Shown here one piece after another: positions 16,289-24,976 of a stretch of 35,444 nucleotides of DNA. Position numbers and translations under genes: made by a program. Below the pieces are notes generated by a model, which made no database searches, was not told the DNA's origin, and saw only the letters and a list, made by a program, of their open reading frames with translations. The stretch spans positions 1 to 35,444 of the forward strand of contig JAILFZ010000089.1 in the NCBI GenBank assembly GCA_024697295.1. Reading direction: 5' to 3'. This stretch comes from Treponema sp. (lineage in GTDB: Bacteria > Spirochaetota > Spirochaetia > Treponematales > Treponemataceae). Numbering within the stretch: the first letter of the stretch is position 1; every line of letters starts with the position of its first letter.

Positions 16289-17410
16289 TTAATAAAAATG
16301 AATTCCGGTAAAACTTTAGTAATTGCAGAAATAGGAACCTCACACGGCGGAAGTCTCGACAAGGCAAAAAGGCTCATTGACGGAGCAAAAGAAGCCGGTG
16401 CGGACATAATTAAATTCCAGTGGGTGTATGCGGAAGAAATTCTTCACCCCAACACAGGCTTTGTAAACCTTCCGACAGGTAAAATTCCGCTCTATGACAG
16501 ATTCAGGGAACTCGAAGTGGCCCCGGAATTTTTCAGGGACTGTCTTGAATACACAAAAAGTTCAGGTGCAAAGTTTATGTGTTCTCCTTTTGGGATCCGC
16601 TCCCTTCACGAACTGATTCAAATTCAACCGGATTATATTAAAATCGCAAGTCCCGAATTAAATCACTATCCGCTTTTGAACGAACTTAAAAATTCAAATC
16701 CTGGAATTCCGGTAGTTTTGAGCAGCGGAGTAAGCAAAAAAGAAGACATTCAAAAAGCAGTCAATATCACAGGAACACAAAACGTTACACTTTTACACTG
16801 CATTACAAGTTATCCTGCCCCGGAAGATGAATACAATGTGCGCCTCATAGACACTTTGAGCCGTGATTTTAACATCGAAACAGGAATCAGCGACCATTCC
16901 CTGGACCCGGTACTGGTTCCATGCCTTGCAATAAGCCAGGGCGCCACAATGATAGAAAAACACATTACCCTGAGCAAAGAAACAGACGGACTTGACGACC
17001 CGGTCGCACTTGATCTGGAACAGTTTGCCCACATGTGCTTTTGCGTTCACCAGAGCGACGCTGTTCTTCGGCATTACGGATTTGAAAAAGGACAAAAAGA
17101 AATCATCAGACAGATGGAAGACCAGTACGGCACTGAGCGCGTAAAAAAAGTTTTGGGCAGCGGAATCAAAAAACTCGCCCCGTCGGAAGAAGCAAACTAC
17201 GGCCGCACAAACCGGAGCTGTCACTTTATGGGCGATTTTAAAAAAGGCCATGTAATTCAAAAAGGCGACATCGAAGTTTTACGCACAGAAAAAGTCTTAA
17301 GCGTTGGAATCGGCCCGGAGTTTTATGATTTTCTTGACGGTAAAATTCTCGCTCAAGATGTTAAAAACGGGGATGGCGTTCAGAAAGAAGATTTTGAACC
17401 TGATTTTTAG
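16280..17410 (+). CDS. NeuB/SpsE-type nonulosonic acid synthase with SAF domain
   Basis: Condenses phosphoenolpyruvate with a hexosamine to give a nine-carbon acid of the sialic/legionaminic/pseudaminic type. The TIM-barrel domain shows VIAEIGTSHGGSLDKAKRLIDGAKEAGADIIKFQ, FMCSPFGIRSLHELIQIQPDYIKIASPEL, VLSSGVS, LLHCITSYPAP, GISDHS and GATMIEKHITLSK; the C-terminal 70 residues (CHFMGDFKKGHVIQKGDIEVLRTE) are the antifreeze-like SAF domain. No ribosome site precedes either candidate ATG (16280 or 16298; the second gives MNSGKTLVIAEIG, closer to family starts). hisS follows after 60 nt. The dehydratase/aminotransferase genes at 3367-6068 could supply its substrate pathway. Which nonulosonic acid is made is unknown. 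Confidence 0.9.
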   Translation: MLQLIKMNSGKTLVIAEIGTSHGGSLDKAKRLIDGAKEAGADIIKFQWVYAEEILHPNTGFVNLPTGKIPLYDRFRELEVAPEFFRDCLEYTKSSGAKFMCSPFGIRSLHELIQIQPDYIKIASPELNHYPLLNELKNSNPGIPVVLSSGVSKKEDIQKAVNITGTQNVTLLHCITSYPAPEDEYNVRLIDTLSRDFNIETGISDHSLDPVLVPCLAISQGATMIEKHITLSKETDGLDDPVALDLEQFAHMCFCVHQSDAVLRHYGFEKGQKEIIRQMEDQYGTERVKKVLGSGIKKLAPSEEANYGRTNRSCHFMGDFKKGHVIQKGDIEVLRTEKVLSVGIGPEFYDFLDGKILAQDVKNGDGVQKEDFEPDF

Positions 17411-17435
17411 CAGTTTGTTCAATTTTCTCCGTTAC

Positions 17436-17464
17436 TAGACGGGGCACGCCATTTTGAGTAATAT
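17436..17464 (+). promoter_or_regulatory. Leaderless-type promoter of hisS
   Basis: TAGACG (17436-17441), 17 nt, TAATAT (17459-17464), 6 nt, ATG at 17471. No Shine-Dalgarno sequence fits in between. Confidence 0.55.
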
Positions 17465-17470
17465 GTGGTC

Positions 17471-18775
17471 ATGGCTAATTTAATTCAACCCCGTGTCCTT
17501 AAAGGGTTCAGGGACATTCTCCCTGCTGCAGAAATTGAACGCAGCAGTCTTCAGGAAAAAATCATTGAAGTGTACAGATCTTACGGCTTTGTACCAATCG
17601 ATACTCCGGTTCTTGAGTATTCGGAAATTCTGCTCCGTAAGTCAAACGGTGAAACTGAAAAACAGGTATTCAGATTTTTAGACAACGGCAAACGCGATGT
17701 TGCACTGCGTTTTGATTTGACCGTTCCGTTTGCACGCTTTACTGCAGAACACGAAAGCGAACTTTACTTTCCGTTCAAGCGCTACCATATTGCAAAGGTT
17801 TGGCGCGGAGAAAAACCTCAGGCAGGACGTTACCGCGAATTTGTCCAGTGCGATATCGACACAGTCGGTACTGACAGCGCCTGCGCAGACTTTGAAATTC
17901 TTTCGGTAATGCGCGCCGCCTTAAACAAAATCGGTGTAACAAACATTACCATTCACGTAAATCACCGCGGAATCTTTAACCGCTTCCTCGAAAAGCTCGG
18001 TGTGCTCGACAAAAGCGAAGACATTCTGCGCTCCGTTGATAAGCTTGCAAAAGTCGGAAAAGACGAAGTTAAAAGCGAACTCACAGAGTTTACAGGAGAT
18101 GAAGCCAAGGCGGATCAGATTCTTAATTACATCACCGAAGAAAAGGATTTTGATTCAACACTTTTGAAGATTGAAAACCTTGCCGGTGGTCCTGCCGAAG
18201 ACACTCAGCGTTTGCGGGACATCCGTCAGATGATGATTGCCGCAGGAATCGAAGCAACCTACACTCTCGACCCGTCAATCACACGCGGTCTTGATTACTA
18301 CACAGGAATCGTATACGAAACCTTCCTCAACGATCTGCCTTCCATCGGATCAGTATGCTCAGGCGGAAGATATGATAACCTTGCCGGTTTGTACACAAAG
18401 ACAAAGCTTCCGGGCGTTGGTGCAAGCATCGGTCTTGACCGTCTTATCGCAGGCCTTGAACAGCTTGGAAAAACTACACAGAAAGGAAGTTATCTCGACG
18501 CAGAAATCTTCTGTACTGACATAAATCTTTCGATTCATTACCAGGGAATCGCATCAAAACTGCGCGAACTGGGCGTTAATGTTGAAGTTTTCCCTGAAGC
18601 AAAAAAAATGGGACAGCAGTATTCACTTGCAGAAGCCAAATCAATTCACTGGGGTATTTTGATTGAAGCAGGCGACGTTGATTCAAACACTGTAACATTA
18701 AAGGATTTGACCGACAGAAAGATGTATAATTCGATTACTGTAGAAGAAGCTGCAAAACTTATTCTTGCAAAATAA
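17471..18775 (+). CDS. hisS: Histidine-tRNA ligase
   Basis: Charges tRNA-His. Class II synthetase core: PRVLKGFRDILPAAEIERSSL at the N-terminus, motif 1 region VPIDTPVLEYSEIL, LRFDLTVPFARF, motif 2 FKRYHIAKVWRGEKPQAGRYREFVQCDID, the histidine-specific RGLDYYTG, SGGRYDNL, and motif 3 GVGASIGLDRL; the last 95 residues are the anticodon-binding domain. About 434 residues, normal. I start at ATG 17471 (MANLIQPR) rather than the in-frame GTG at 17465 because it fits the promoter spacing and family starts. It ends 1 nt before the converging lipoprotein gene. Confidence 0.97.
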   Translation: MANLIQPRVLKGFRDILPAAEIERSSLQEKIIEVYRSYGFVPIDTPVLEYSEILLRKSNGETEKQVFRFLDNGKRDVALRFDLTVPFARFTAEHESELYFPFKRYHIAKVWRGEKPQAGRYREFVQCDIDTVGTDSACADFEILSVMRAALNKIGVTNITIHVNHRGIFNRFLEKLGVLDKSEDILRSVDKLAKVGKDEVKSELTEFTGDEAKADQILNYITEEKDFDSTLLKIENLAGGPAEDTQRLRDIRQMMIAAGIEATYTLDPSITRGLDYYTGIVYETFLNDLPSIGSVCSGGRYDNLAGLYTKTKLPGVGASIGLDRLIAGLEQLGKTTQKGSYLDAEIFCTDINLSIHYQGIASKLRELGVNVEVFPEAKKMGQQYSLAEAKSIHWGILIEAGDVDSNTVTLKDLTDRKMYNSITVEEAAKLILAK

Positions 18776-18776
18776 T

Positions 18777-19136
18777 TTACAGTTCTCCGGCGGCGGCCTG
18801 GGCCTTGAGTTTGTTTGAAAAGACTCTCAGACAGCTTTGAGGAACCCAGCCCTCGTCAAATGCATACCAGGTTTCCATACTGTCATCCACGGGAATCGTC
18901 TTTTTACCCTGCACCATTAAAATCTGACCACGCCTGAAATAAGTAACAACATCTTCTTCGTACCCAGCGTTCTTATGGCAGGCCACATACGGAGACGTAA
19001 TCAAAACCCATTCTACGCCGGGCTCAAGCGAAAGTGGCTGGCTGTTATCAAATTTAATTTCGCCTTTTCTGTTAATGCAGGATGAAAGACAGAGAACAAT
19101 CAATAAAGAAAAAAAAGTTTTTACAATAGTTTTCAT
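18777..19136 (-). CDS. Lipoprotein with SH3-like domain
   Basis: Unrecognised small lipoprotein. I start at 19136, where MKTIVKTFFSLLIVLCLSSC is a lipoprotein signal peptide with lipobox LSSC; the longer frame to 19172 would overlap the Nudix gene and bury the signal. The mature part of about 100 residues has VLITSPYVACHKNAGYEEDVVTYFRRGQILMVQGKK... and ends WYAFDEGWVPQSCLRVFSNK, the pattern of a bacterial SH3-like fold, which often binds cell-wall peptides. It overlaps none of the Nudix gene after re-calling the start (19 nt apart) and is probably co-transcribed with it. No clear ribosome site. Confidence 0.75.
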   Translation of the reverse strand: MKTIVKTFFSLLIVLCLSSCINRKGEIKFDNSQPLSLEPGVEWVLITSPYVACHKNAGYEEDVVTYFRRGQILMVQGKKTIPVDDSMETWYAFDEGWVPQSCLRVFSNKLKAQAAAGEL

Positions 19137-19155
19137 TTTTAAATCCGCAAAAAAC

Positions 19156-19569
19156 CTATCCAAGTGTTTCAATAAGAGCTTTACAAACCTGAGGATAAAT
19201 CAGCAAATCGCTGTCCACAAAATTAAGGGTTGGAATCTCAGCAAGTTCTGCCCATCTGTATTCGGTATGTTCCGTCAGGGTAAAAGGCTTTTGAATTCCA
19301 TCATGCGGAAATTCAACAAGGTATGCGTGAAGGGAAAAATCATCGCCGTTATGTTTGAAAGTTGCGTTTGCAATCTGGTTTCCGACTTTGACAGTCACGC
19401 CAAATTCTTCACTAAGTTCGCGGACAATGGACTGTTGGTCAGTTTCGCCTTCTTCAACCTTTCCGCCGGGAAACTCCCAGCGGCCGCCCATCTGCCCTGT
19501 CGGGTTACGGTGTGCAATAAATACCTTTTTATCCTTGAATGCGATACAGGCGATTGAGGTTTTATTCAT
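19156..19569 (-). CDS. MutT-like Nudix hydrolase
   Basis: Hydrolyses nucleoside diphosphates linked to another group; the small size and PTGQMGGRWEFPGGK lead-in fit the MutT/8-oxo-dGTP group. The full Nudix box GX5EX7REUXEEXGU is present at residues 36-58 (GKVEEGE...RELSEEFGV), and the strand before it (IAHRNPTGQMGGRWEFPGG) contains the typical substrate-loop residues. Length 137 is normal. A GGGAG ribosome site lies about 10 nt upstream of the ATG. It precedes the SH3-like lipoprotein gene. Confidence 0.9.
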   Translation of the reverse strand: MNKTSIACIAFKDKKVFIAHRNPTGQMGGRWEFPGGKVEEGETDQQSIVRELSEEFGVTVKVGNQIANATFKHNGDDFSLHAYLVEFPHDGIQKPFTLTEHTEYRWAELAEIPTLNFVDSDLLIYPQVCKALIETLG

Positions 19570-19601
19570 TTTGAATTAATCTCCCACTAAAAAAATGTAT
19601 T

Positions 19602-20108
19602 TTACAGAAACAAAACTCTTGGAAAAACAAAATGCAGAATACCGGCAAGAATACAGAAAATTCCAAGATATTTACGTCCACCCACAAAAATTGAAGTTAA
19701 GAATACAGGAAGATTAAAACCAACATCTGATTTCTGTGAGTAATATTCAATAAGCAGTGCAAAGGCTCCCGCAAGACCTGCAACAGCCGGAATCAGGTCA
19801 CCGATAAGGGGCATATCCCCCTGAACAGTAGAAAGAAGCTTCATCAAACCAACGAGGGCGGAAAGAATTGCGATTACCAGACGGAATGTAGGATCATCAA
19901 AAAAGAGAGGATTTGCAAAAATATTTTTTGATGATTTTGGAACGTCTTCTGCAGAGTCTTCTGTGCTTTCGTCAGACTCATCAGTTGAATCAGCATCATC
20001 TGTTGTTGCAACAGCAGCGGATTCCTGTGCCATAAAATTTGTGGCATACACTAAAATAAGACCAATTATGAGATTCAATAAAATCGAAAGAAAATAAAAC
20101 TGCAGCAT
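19602..20108 (-). CDS. Membrane protein of unknown function
   Basis: Unrecognised; 168 residues. Hydrophobic N-terminal segment (3-22), then an acidic Asp/Glu/Ser/Thr-rich loop of about 28 residues (36-60, DDADSTDESDESTEDSAED), and three or four further hydrophobic segments (76-95, 102-123, 130-145, 147-166), including GLAGAFALLIEYYSQKSD. AAGGAG lies 7 nt before the ATG. It follows the 188-residue protein gene across a 116-bp gap filled by a hairpin element, so co-transcription with the two genes upstream is likely but passes through that structure. Confidence 0.65.
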   Translation of the reverse strand: MLQFYFLSILLNLIIGLILVYATNFMAQESAAVATTDDADSTDESDESTEDSAEDVPKSSKNIFANPLFFDDPTFRLVIAILSALVGLMKLLSTVQGDMPLIGDLIPAVAGLAGAFALLIEYYSQKSDVGFNLPVFLTSIFVGGRKYLGIFCILAGILHFVFPRVLFL

Positions 20109-20130
20109 TTTTTAACTCCTTACAATTTCC

Positions 20131-20231
20131 GCGTTAGCGGTCGTGCAGGAGGCACGATATCGCAGTTTTGCCAGCGGCAAAATCTGCCAGTTATAAAAAG
20201 TACACGGAAGTACTTTTTATAACGCTAACGC
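20131..20231. repeat. Cruciform-like element bounded by GCGTTAGCG / CGCTAACGC, with three internal hairpins
   Basis: Outer inverted repeat GCGTTAGCG (20131-20139) and CGCTAACGC (20223-20231). Inside are three consecutive hairpins: TCGTGC/GCACGA (20141-20157), TTTTGCC/GGCAAAA (20166-20182) and a perfect 14-bp stem GTTATAAAAAGTAC/GTACTTTTTATAAC (20190-20223) with a 6-nt loop. The stop codon of the 188-residue gene (CGT TAG on the minus strand) lies within the right boundary. It fills the gap between two genes of one apparent operon. Confidence 0.85.
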
Positions 20232-20791
20232 TTTTCGACAGTGCATAAAAGGTTCTGGTCTGATTGCCTGAAAGAAACCTCTGCACTTATATAAAATATA
20301 TCATAATCATGGAAAGTTGTCCTTAAAAAAGTTTCTTTTTCTTCATAATTGAGCGTAAAGCTCTGTTTTTCGACAGCCATTTTATCCGCATCAAGAAATT
20401 GAATTTCTACATTGATTACGCTGTCAGGAGTTTTTTCAAATTTTTTTTCCGGCTCCTCAAAACAGAGGCTCACATAAACATTTTCTTCAAATGAAAAGGC
20501 AGAAAGACTGAGCGGCACATGTTCAATAAATGCCTTGTCAGGCTTATTGAATACACCGTTGATAAAGATTACTGCAACAACGATGATGAGGGTAAAAAAC
20601 ATAAAACGGTTGCCTTTAGTGGCAACAAGAGCCTTAAAGAGTCCCGGACGGAAGGCTTTAAAATCACCGGCATAATAGTCCTGAACGATTTTTGGAGCCG
20701 CTTTAATGCGTTCTTCCCTGTTGTAGTGAAAAACCATTTCTTCTTCCGGGGACTTTGTTTCTACTGCTTCAGGAATCGGCTTATAATCCAT
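20225..20791 (-). CDS. Single-pass membrane protein of unknown function
   Basis: Unrecognised; 188 residues. A charged N-terminal cytoplasmic part of about 60 residues (MDYKPIPEAVETKSPEEEMV...) precedes one membrane helix (MFFTLIIVVAVIFINGVF, about 64-81). The remaining 105 residues look beta-rich and extracytoplasmic (LSLSAFSFEENVYVSLCFEEPEKKF). A weak GGA ribosome site is present. It lies 21 nt after the lipoprotein gene upstream. The final codons, AAG CGT TAG, come partly from the boundary of the hairpin element, so the original C-terminus may have been altered by its insertion. Confidence 0.65.
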   Translation of the reverse strand: MDYKPIPEAVETKSPEEEMVFHYNREERIKAAPKIVQDYYAGDFKAFRPGLFKALVATKGNRFMFFTLIIVVAVIFINGVFNKPDKAFIEHVPLSLSAFSFEENVYVSLCFEEPEKKFEKTPDSVINVEIQFLDADKMAVEKQSFTLNYEEKETFLRTTFHDYDIFYISAEVSFRQSDQNLLCTVEKR

Positions 20792-20812
20792 TTTTGTTCC
20801 AGCTCTGAATAA

Positions 20813-22042
20813 CTAGTTTATGATTCCGCTTACAAGGGAATCTGTACGCCACCAGGCAACTTCCGCATTGTGCGACTTTACAAAAAGTCCGCTGATAATT
20901 CCGTTGCCGCTCAGGCCGAGCGAATAATAAAGGATTTCTTCGTGATTAACATCAAGGACACGCTTTAAGATTTTTTGTCCGTTCGGCTGAACCATCTGAA
21001 TCAAAAAACCCTTGTCTACCGGCACGCTGAAGAAGAACCAGCCGCTGTCAGTTACTCCAAGAAAGTCAAACGGAACCTTATAAAGTTCCTTGCTCAGGTT
21101 TTCGCTTACAATGTCTTCATGGCTTGGAATTTCAAGCCCGTCATCATATTTTCCGGAATCCACATCCAGCGGATAGAGAATTGTTTTTTCGTAGTCAATG
21201 CCTGACTGTACTTTTGTTGCAGGGTCAAGATAAGCCTTGAAGTAATCCACCTGAATGTAAAGCCTGCAGCTTATATTGTCAGGAACAACGTTTCCGATGG
21301 AAACATATGAGGCAGATTCAGCTCCGTCACTGTCCTTGAGTTTTGGAACAGTTTCTTCCGTGATGGGAATTGTGTAAAGCAGAAAGCCCTTTTCGTTGAA
21401 CCAGTAAACTACAGGTCCGTTATTTGTTTCTGAAACTACAATAAGTTCGGAGTTTTTTGAAACGTAGATTTTTTTTATAAAAGGAAAAGGAGTTCCACCC
21501 GGGCCCTGCTGTCCGAGATAGTCAATCAGCGTACCGTCGCTGTTAAAGCGCAGGACGATGTAATTCAGCAGGAGGCGTTTGTTTGCATCAACTTCCTGGC
21601 GTTCTGGAGGCAATGTGTCTACGGCGTAAAGACATTTTTTTGCATCTACTGCAACAGGTCCAAGCGAATTGAATGGATATGCAATTGCTTTTTTGGTTGA
21701 ATTAACGTTTTCTGTGGTTGCAAAAGACGGAGCCCTGGTAACTTCTTCGTTGTAATAAAGGCTTAAAAGGTCCCCGTACGAGTTTAATTCCATGATTTTT
21801 TTGGACTCACCGTTTGCAATATAAAAAAATCCGTCCAGCATCGTCATGTAGGTGTTGATAGCCCCTTGACCGCTCAGGTTGAATAAATTGAGTTCGTCCT
21901 CAAAACTTCCGTAGTTGAGGGTAAAGAGCTGGTTTTCACGGATGGAAGCAACGGTTCCGCCGCGACGACAGCCTGCGAAGGTCAATAATGTAATTGCTGC
22001 GGCAAGGATAAATTGAATACGGTGTAACTTTTTATTGAACAT
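20813..22042 (-). CDS. Lipoprotein of unknown function, probably beta-propeller-like
   Basis: Unrecognised. The start at 22042 gives MFNKKLHRIQFILAAAITLLTFAGC, a lipoprotein signal peptide with lipobox FAGC; the frame extends to 22108 but the upstream part contains the promoter. The mature part of about 385 residues has repeated blades of the type KKCLYAVDTL, NYIVLRFNSDGTLIDYLG, KNSELIVVSETNNGPVVYWFNEKGFLLYTI and DFLGVTDSGWFFFSVP, suggesting an NHL/YVTN-like propeller. It heads a three-gene envelope operon with the 188- and 168-residue proteins. There is no ribosome site; a leaderless promoter fits exactly. Confidence 0.75.
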   Translation of the reverse strand: MFNKKLHRIQFILAAAITLLTFAGCRRGGTVASIRENQLFTLNYGSFEDELNLFNLSGQGAINTYMTMLDGFFYIANGESKKIMELNSYGDLLSLYYNEEVTRAPSFATTENVNSTKKAIAYPFNSLGPVAVDAKKCLYAVDTLPPERQEVDANKRLLLNYIVLRFNSDGTLIDYLGQQGPGGTPFPFIKKIYVSKNSELIVVSETNNGPVVYWFNEKGFLLYTIPITEETVPKLKDSDGAESASYVSIGNVVPDNISCRLYIQVDYFKAYLDPATKVQSGIDYEKTILYPLDVDSGKYDDGLEIPSHEDIVSENLSKELYKVPFDFLGVTDSGWFFFSVPVDKGFLIQMVQPNGQKILKRVLDVNHEEILYYSLGLSGNGIISGLFVKSHNAEVAWWRTDSLVSGIIN

Positions 22043-22048
22043 AATTTT

Positions 22049-22077
22049 AGAATATTGAATAAAGAAATAATCGTCAA
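22049..22077 (-). promoter_or_regulatory. Leaderless-type promoter of the propeller-like lipoprotein
   Basis: On the minus strand TTGACG (22072-22077), 17 nt, TATTCT (22049-22054), 6 nt, ATG. This is the clearest example of the arrangement in the window: 5 of 6 matches at -35 and 5 of 6 at -10 with ideal spacing. Confidence 0.7.
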
Positions 22078-22170
22078 CCGACACGGCTTTACTCAGATTA
22101 AATTCCAAACAGCCCTGCAGTAATCGACATTCAGTTATTTTCCTCTTTTCCTAACAAGTTTTTTTTATTA

Positions 22171-22176
22171 TATTAT
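22171..22176 (+). promoter_or_regulatory. Candidate -10 of secA
   Basis: TATTAT ends 7 nt before the secA ATG in a very A/T-rich stretch. No Shine-Dalgarno and no good -35 (TTCCTA at the right spacing) is visible. Fits the leaderless pattern but is weaker than the other examples. Confidence 0.4.
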
Positions 22177-22183
22177 ATACATT

Positions 22184-24976
22184 ATGTTAGATAAAATTTT
22201 TACCGCGATTTTCGGTTCGCAAAATGACCGTGATGTAAAAAAACTTAAGCCTGTTGTTGCGGCTGTTAACGCAAAAGAAGAATGGGCCAAATCCCTTTCT
22301 GCCGAAGATTTTCCAAAACAAACTGAAATTTTTAAAGAAAGAATAAAGAACGGCGAAAGCCTTGATGATATTCTCCCGGAAGCCTTTGCACTCTGCCGTG
22401 AAGCCGCTTACCGCGTACGCGGCGAACGCGCATACGACGTTCAGATTATGGGTTCCATCGTCCTTCACTCGGGACGCATCACCGAAATGAAGACAGGTGA
22501 AGGTAAAACCCTTGTTGCCGTAGCACCTTCATACCTCAACTCGCTCACAGGAAAAGGCGTACACGTCGTAACGGTAAACGATTACCTTGCTGAACGCGAT
22601 GCCAACACAATGCGTCCGGTATTTGCCTACCTTGGCTGCTCGGTTGGTGCAATTCTTTCAAACATGGACAACGATGCACGCCGACAGGCATACGCATGCG
22701 ACATCACCTACGGTACAAACAATGAATTTGGTTTTGACTACCTTCGCGACAATATGCAGATTGACCTGAGCCGAAAAGTTCAGCGCGGGTTCAACTACTG
22801 TATCGTCGACGAAATCGACTCGATTTTGATTGATGAAGCCCGAACGCCGCTCATTATTTCCGGTGCAGGCGAAGACGATACCTACAAATATTATGAAGTA
22901 GACAAATACGTCGGTGAACTTACAGAAGTTGCAAAAGATCCTGCCACAGACGACTACCCGGACGAAGTCAACATGACTCCGGAAGAGCGGGCCGCAATGG
23001 AAGGCGACTATAAAATCGACGAAAAATCAAAACGTGTTTCATTTACCGACAAAGGTATGGACCACATTGATAAAATTCTTCACAAACACAATCTCATCGC
23101 TCCTGACACAAAACTCCAGGACGAACAGAACTTTGAATTCCTGCACTACTTTACACAGGCAGTACGCGCCCACCTTCTCTACGAAAATGACGTAGACTAC
23201 GTTGTAAAAGACGGTCAGGTTCAGATTGTTGACGAATTTACAGGCCGTATTCTTGAAGGCCGCCGCTATTCTGACGGACTGCACCAGGCAATCGAAGCAA
23301 AGGAGCACGTTCACATCGCACAGCGAAACCGTACAATGGCAACAGTTACCTTCCAGAACTTTTTCCGTATGTACACAAAACTTTCGGGTATGACAGGTAC
23401 TGCCCAGACAGAAGCAGTTGAATTTGGAAAGATTTACAAACTCGACGTTGTTGCAATTCCGACAAACCTTCCTGTTGCACGTATCGACGAAAACGACGAA
23501 GTTTACCTCAACGAAGAAGATAAATGGAATGCAATCGTTAAAGAAATAGAAACTGCCCATGCAAAAGGACAGCCGATTCTCGTAGGTACAGTTTCTGTAG
23601 AAAAATCTGAACATCTGTCTGCTCTTTTGACACGCCACGGAATCCGCCACGAAGTATTGAACGCAAAGAACCATGCACGCGAAGCTCTGATTATCGCAGA
23701 AGCCGGCGCCAAAGGTTCGGTTACTGTTGCAACAAACATGGCAGGTCGTGGTACCGACATCAAGCTCGGAGGAAGCTACGAAAGCCGCGCAGTTAAACGT
23801 GCAGGCACTAACGCAACTCCGGAACAACTCAAGGAAGCCATGCAGATTGAAAAAGAAAAATGGCTCAAGGATTACGAAGAAGTCAAAGCACTCGGCGGTT
23901 TGTACGTAATCGGTTCTGAACGCCACGAGTCACGACGAATTGACAACCAGCTGCGCGGTCGTTCTGGACGTCAGGGGGACCCGGGACGATCTAAATTCTT
24001 TATCTCAATGGACGACGACCTTATGAGGCTTTTTGGCGGAGAAAAGATGAAGAACATCATGAAGCGCATCGGTATGACAGACGGTGAACCAATCTTCCAT
24101 CCCTGGCTCAACAAGGGTATTGAAAACGCCCAGAAAAAAGTTGAACAGCGCAACTTTGAAATACGTAAAAACCTTATCGACTATGACGACGTTCTCAACG
24201 AACAGCGCGAATACATCTACGAACAGCGTGACGGCATTCTCGCAGACGACAATCTTTCAGAACGTATCATGAATACAGCAAACGACTACCTGGATGAGTG
24301 GTTTGCTGAATACGCGCACAACCGCAAAACAGGTCTCGGACAGCTTCTGGATAATATCCGCGAAAACTTCGGAATCCAGCTTCCAGCAGAAGAAGTTACA
24401 AAAGAAAAGGTAATTGCCCTTCTCCAGAACGATTTGACAGAAAAAGAAACGCTTGTCGGACACGAACAGTTCAATATGTTTATCCGGTATCAGTATATCC
24501 AGCAGATTGACCGTAAATGGCTCGACCAGCTCGAATATCTGGACGGGCTTCGCGAAGCAGTTCACCTCAGAACATACAGCTCAAAGAACCCGCTCACTGA
24601 ATACAAAATTGACGGCTTTAACATGTTTGATGAACTTATCGAAGGAATCCGCCTGACAATCGCAGGACGAGTATTCAAGGTGCGTGTACGCATCAACGGA
24701 CAGCCTCAGCCGGTTCAGCGCAACATCCAGATGAACGCACAGCACCAGGAAGCTCAGAGCATGAGCCAGGCTGCCGGAGCCGCAGCACAGCAGACTCAGC
24801 AGCAGGCAAGTTCAAACTTTAACAGCTACTCAAGCAGACAGGCCGCAGGAAGAGTAATGGCAGGTGCCCGCCAGGGAGACAACATTACTGTACGCCGTAC
24901 TATGCCAAAGGTAGGCCGTAACGACCCGTGTCCATGCGGAAGCGGTAAAAAATACAAGCAGTGCCATGGGCGTTAG
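22184..24976 (+). CDS. secA: Preprotein translocase ATPase SecA
   Basis: Motor that pushes unfolded preproteins through SecYEG. Walker A MKTGEGKT near residue 102-109, Walker B region [21 protein letters not shown] near 207-227, [25 protein letters not shown], and [20 protein letters not shown] of the second ATPase domain, helical scaffold, then a Gln/Ala-rich linker and the zinc-binding SEC-C tail [18 protein letters not shown]. Length 930 is within range. The last codons GGG CGT TAG coincide with the start of the downstream hairpin repeat, so the repeat supplies the stop. Start codon context lacks a ribosome site. Confidence 0.98.
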   Translation: MLDKIFTAIFGSQNDRDVKKLKPVVAAVNAKEEWAKSLSAEDFPKQTEIFKERIKNGESLDDILPEAFALCREAAYRVRGERAYDVQIMGSIVLHSGRITEMKTGEGKTLVAVAPSYLNSLTGKGVHVVTVNDYLAERDANTMRPVFAYLGCSVGAILSNMDNDARRQAYACDITYGTNNEFGFDYLRDNMQIDLSRKVQRGFNYCIVDEIDSILIDEARTPLIISGAGEDDTYKYYEVDKYVGELTEVAKDPATDDYPDEVNMTPEERAAMEGDYKIDEKSKRVSFTDKGMDHIDKILHKHNLIAPDTKLQDEQNFEFLHYFTQAVRAHLLYENDVDYVVKDGQVQIVDEFTGRILEGRRYSDGLHQAIEAKEHVHIAQRNRTMATVTFQNFFRMYTKLSGMTGTAQTEAVEFGKIYKLDVVAIPTNLPVARIDENDEVYLNEEDKWNAIVKEIETAHAKGQPILVGTVSVEKSEHLSALLTRHGIRHEVLNAKNHAREALIIAEAGAKGSVTVATNMAGRGTDIKLGGSYESRAVKRAGTNATPEQLKEAMQIEKEKWLKDYEEVKALGGLYVIGSERHESRRIDNQLRGRSGRQGDPGRSKFFISMDDDLMRLFGGEKMKNIMKRIGMTDGEPIFHPWLNKGIENAQKKVEQRNFEIRKNLIDYDDVLNEQREYIYEQRDGILADDNLSERIMNTANDYLDEWFAEYAHNRKTGLGQLLDNIRENFGIQLPAEEVTKEKVIALLQNDLTEKETLVGHEQFNMFIRYQYIQQIDRKWLDQLEYLDGLREAVHLRTYSSKNPLTEYKIDGFNMFDELIEGIRLTIAGRVFKVRVRINGQPQPVQRNIQMNAQHQEAQSMSQAAGAAAQQTQQQASSNFNSYSSRQAAGRVMAGARQGDNITVRRTMPKVGRNDPCPCGSGKKYKQCHGR

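Noticed and set aside
23039-23926. 295-residue open frame antisense to secA
   Set aside because: Cys/Phe-rich translation expected of an antisense frame; the sense frame is unmistakably SecA.
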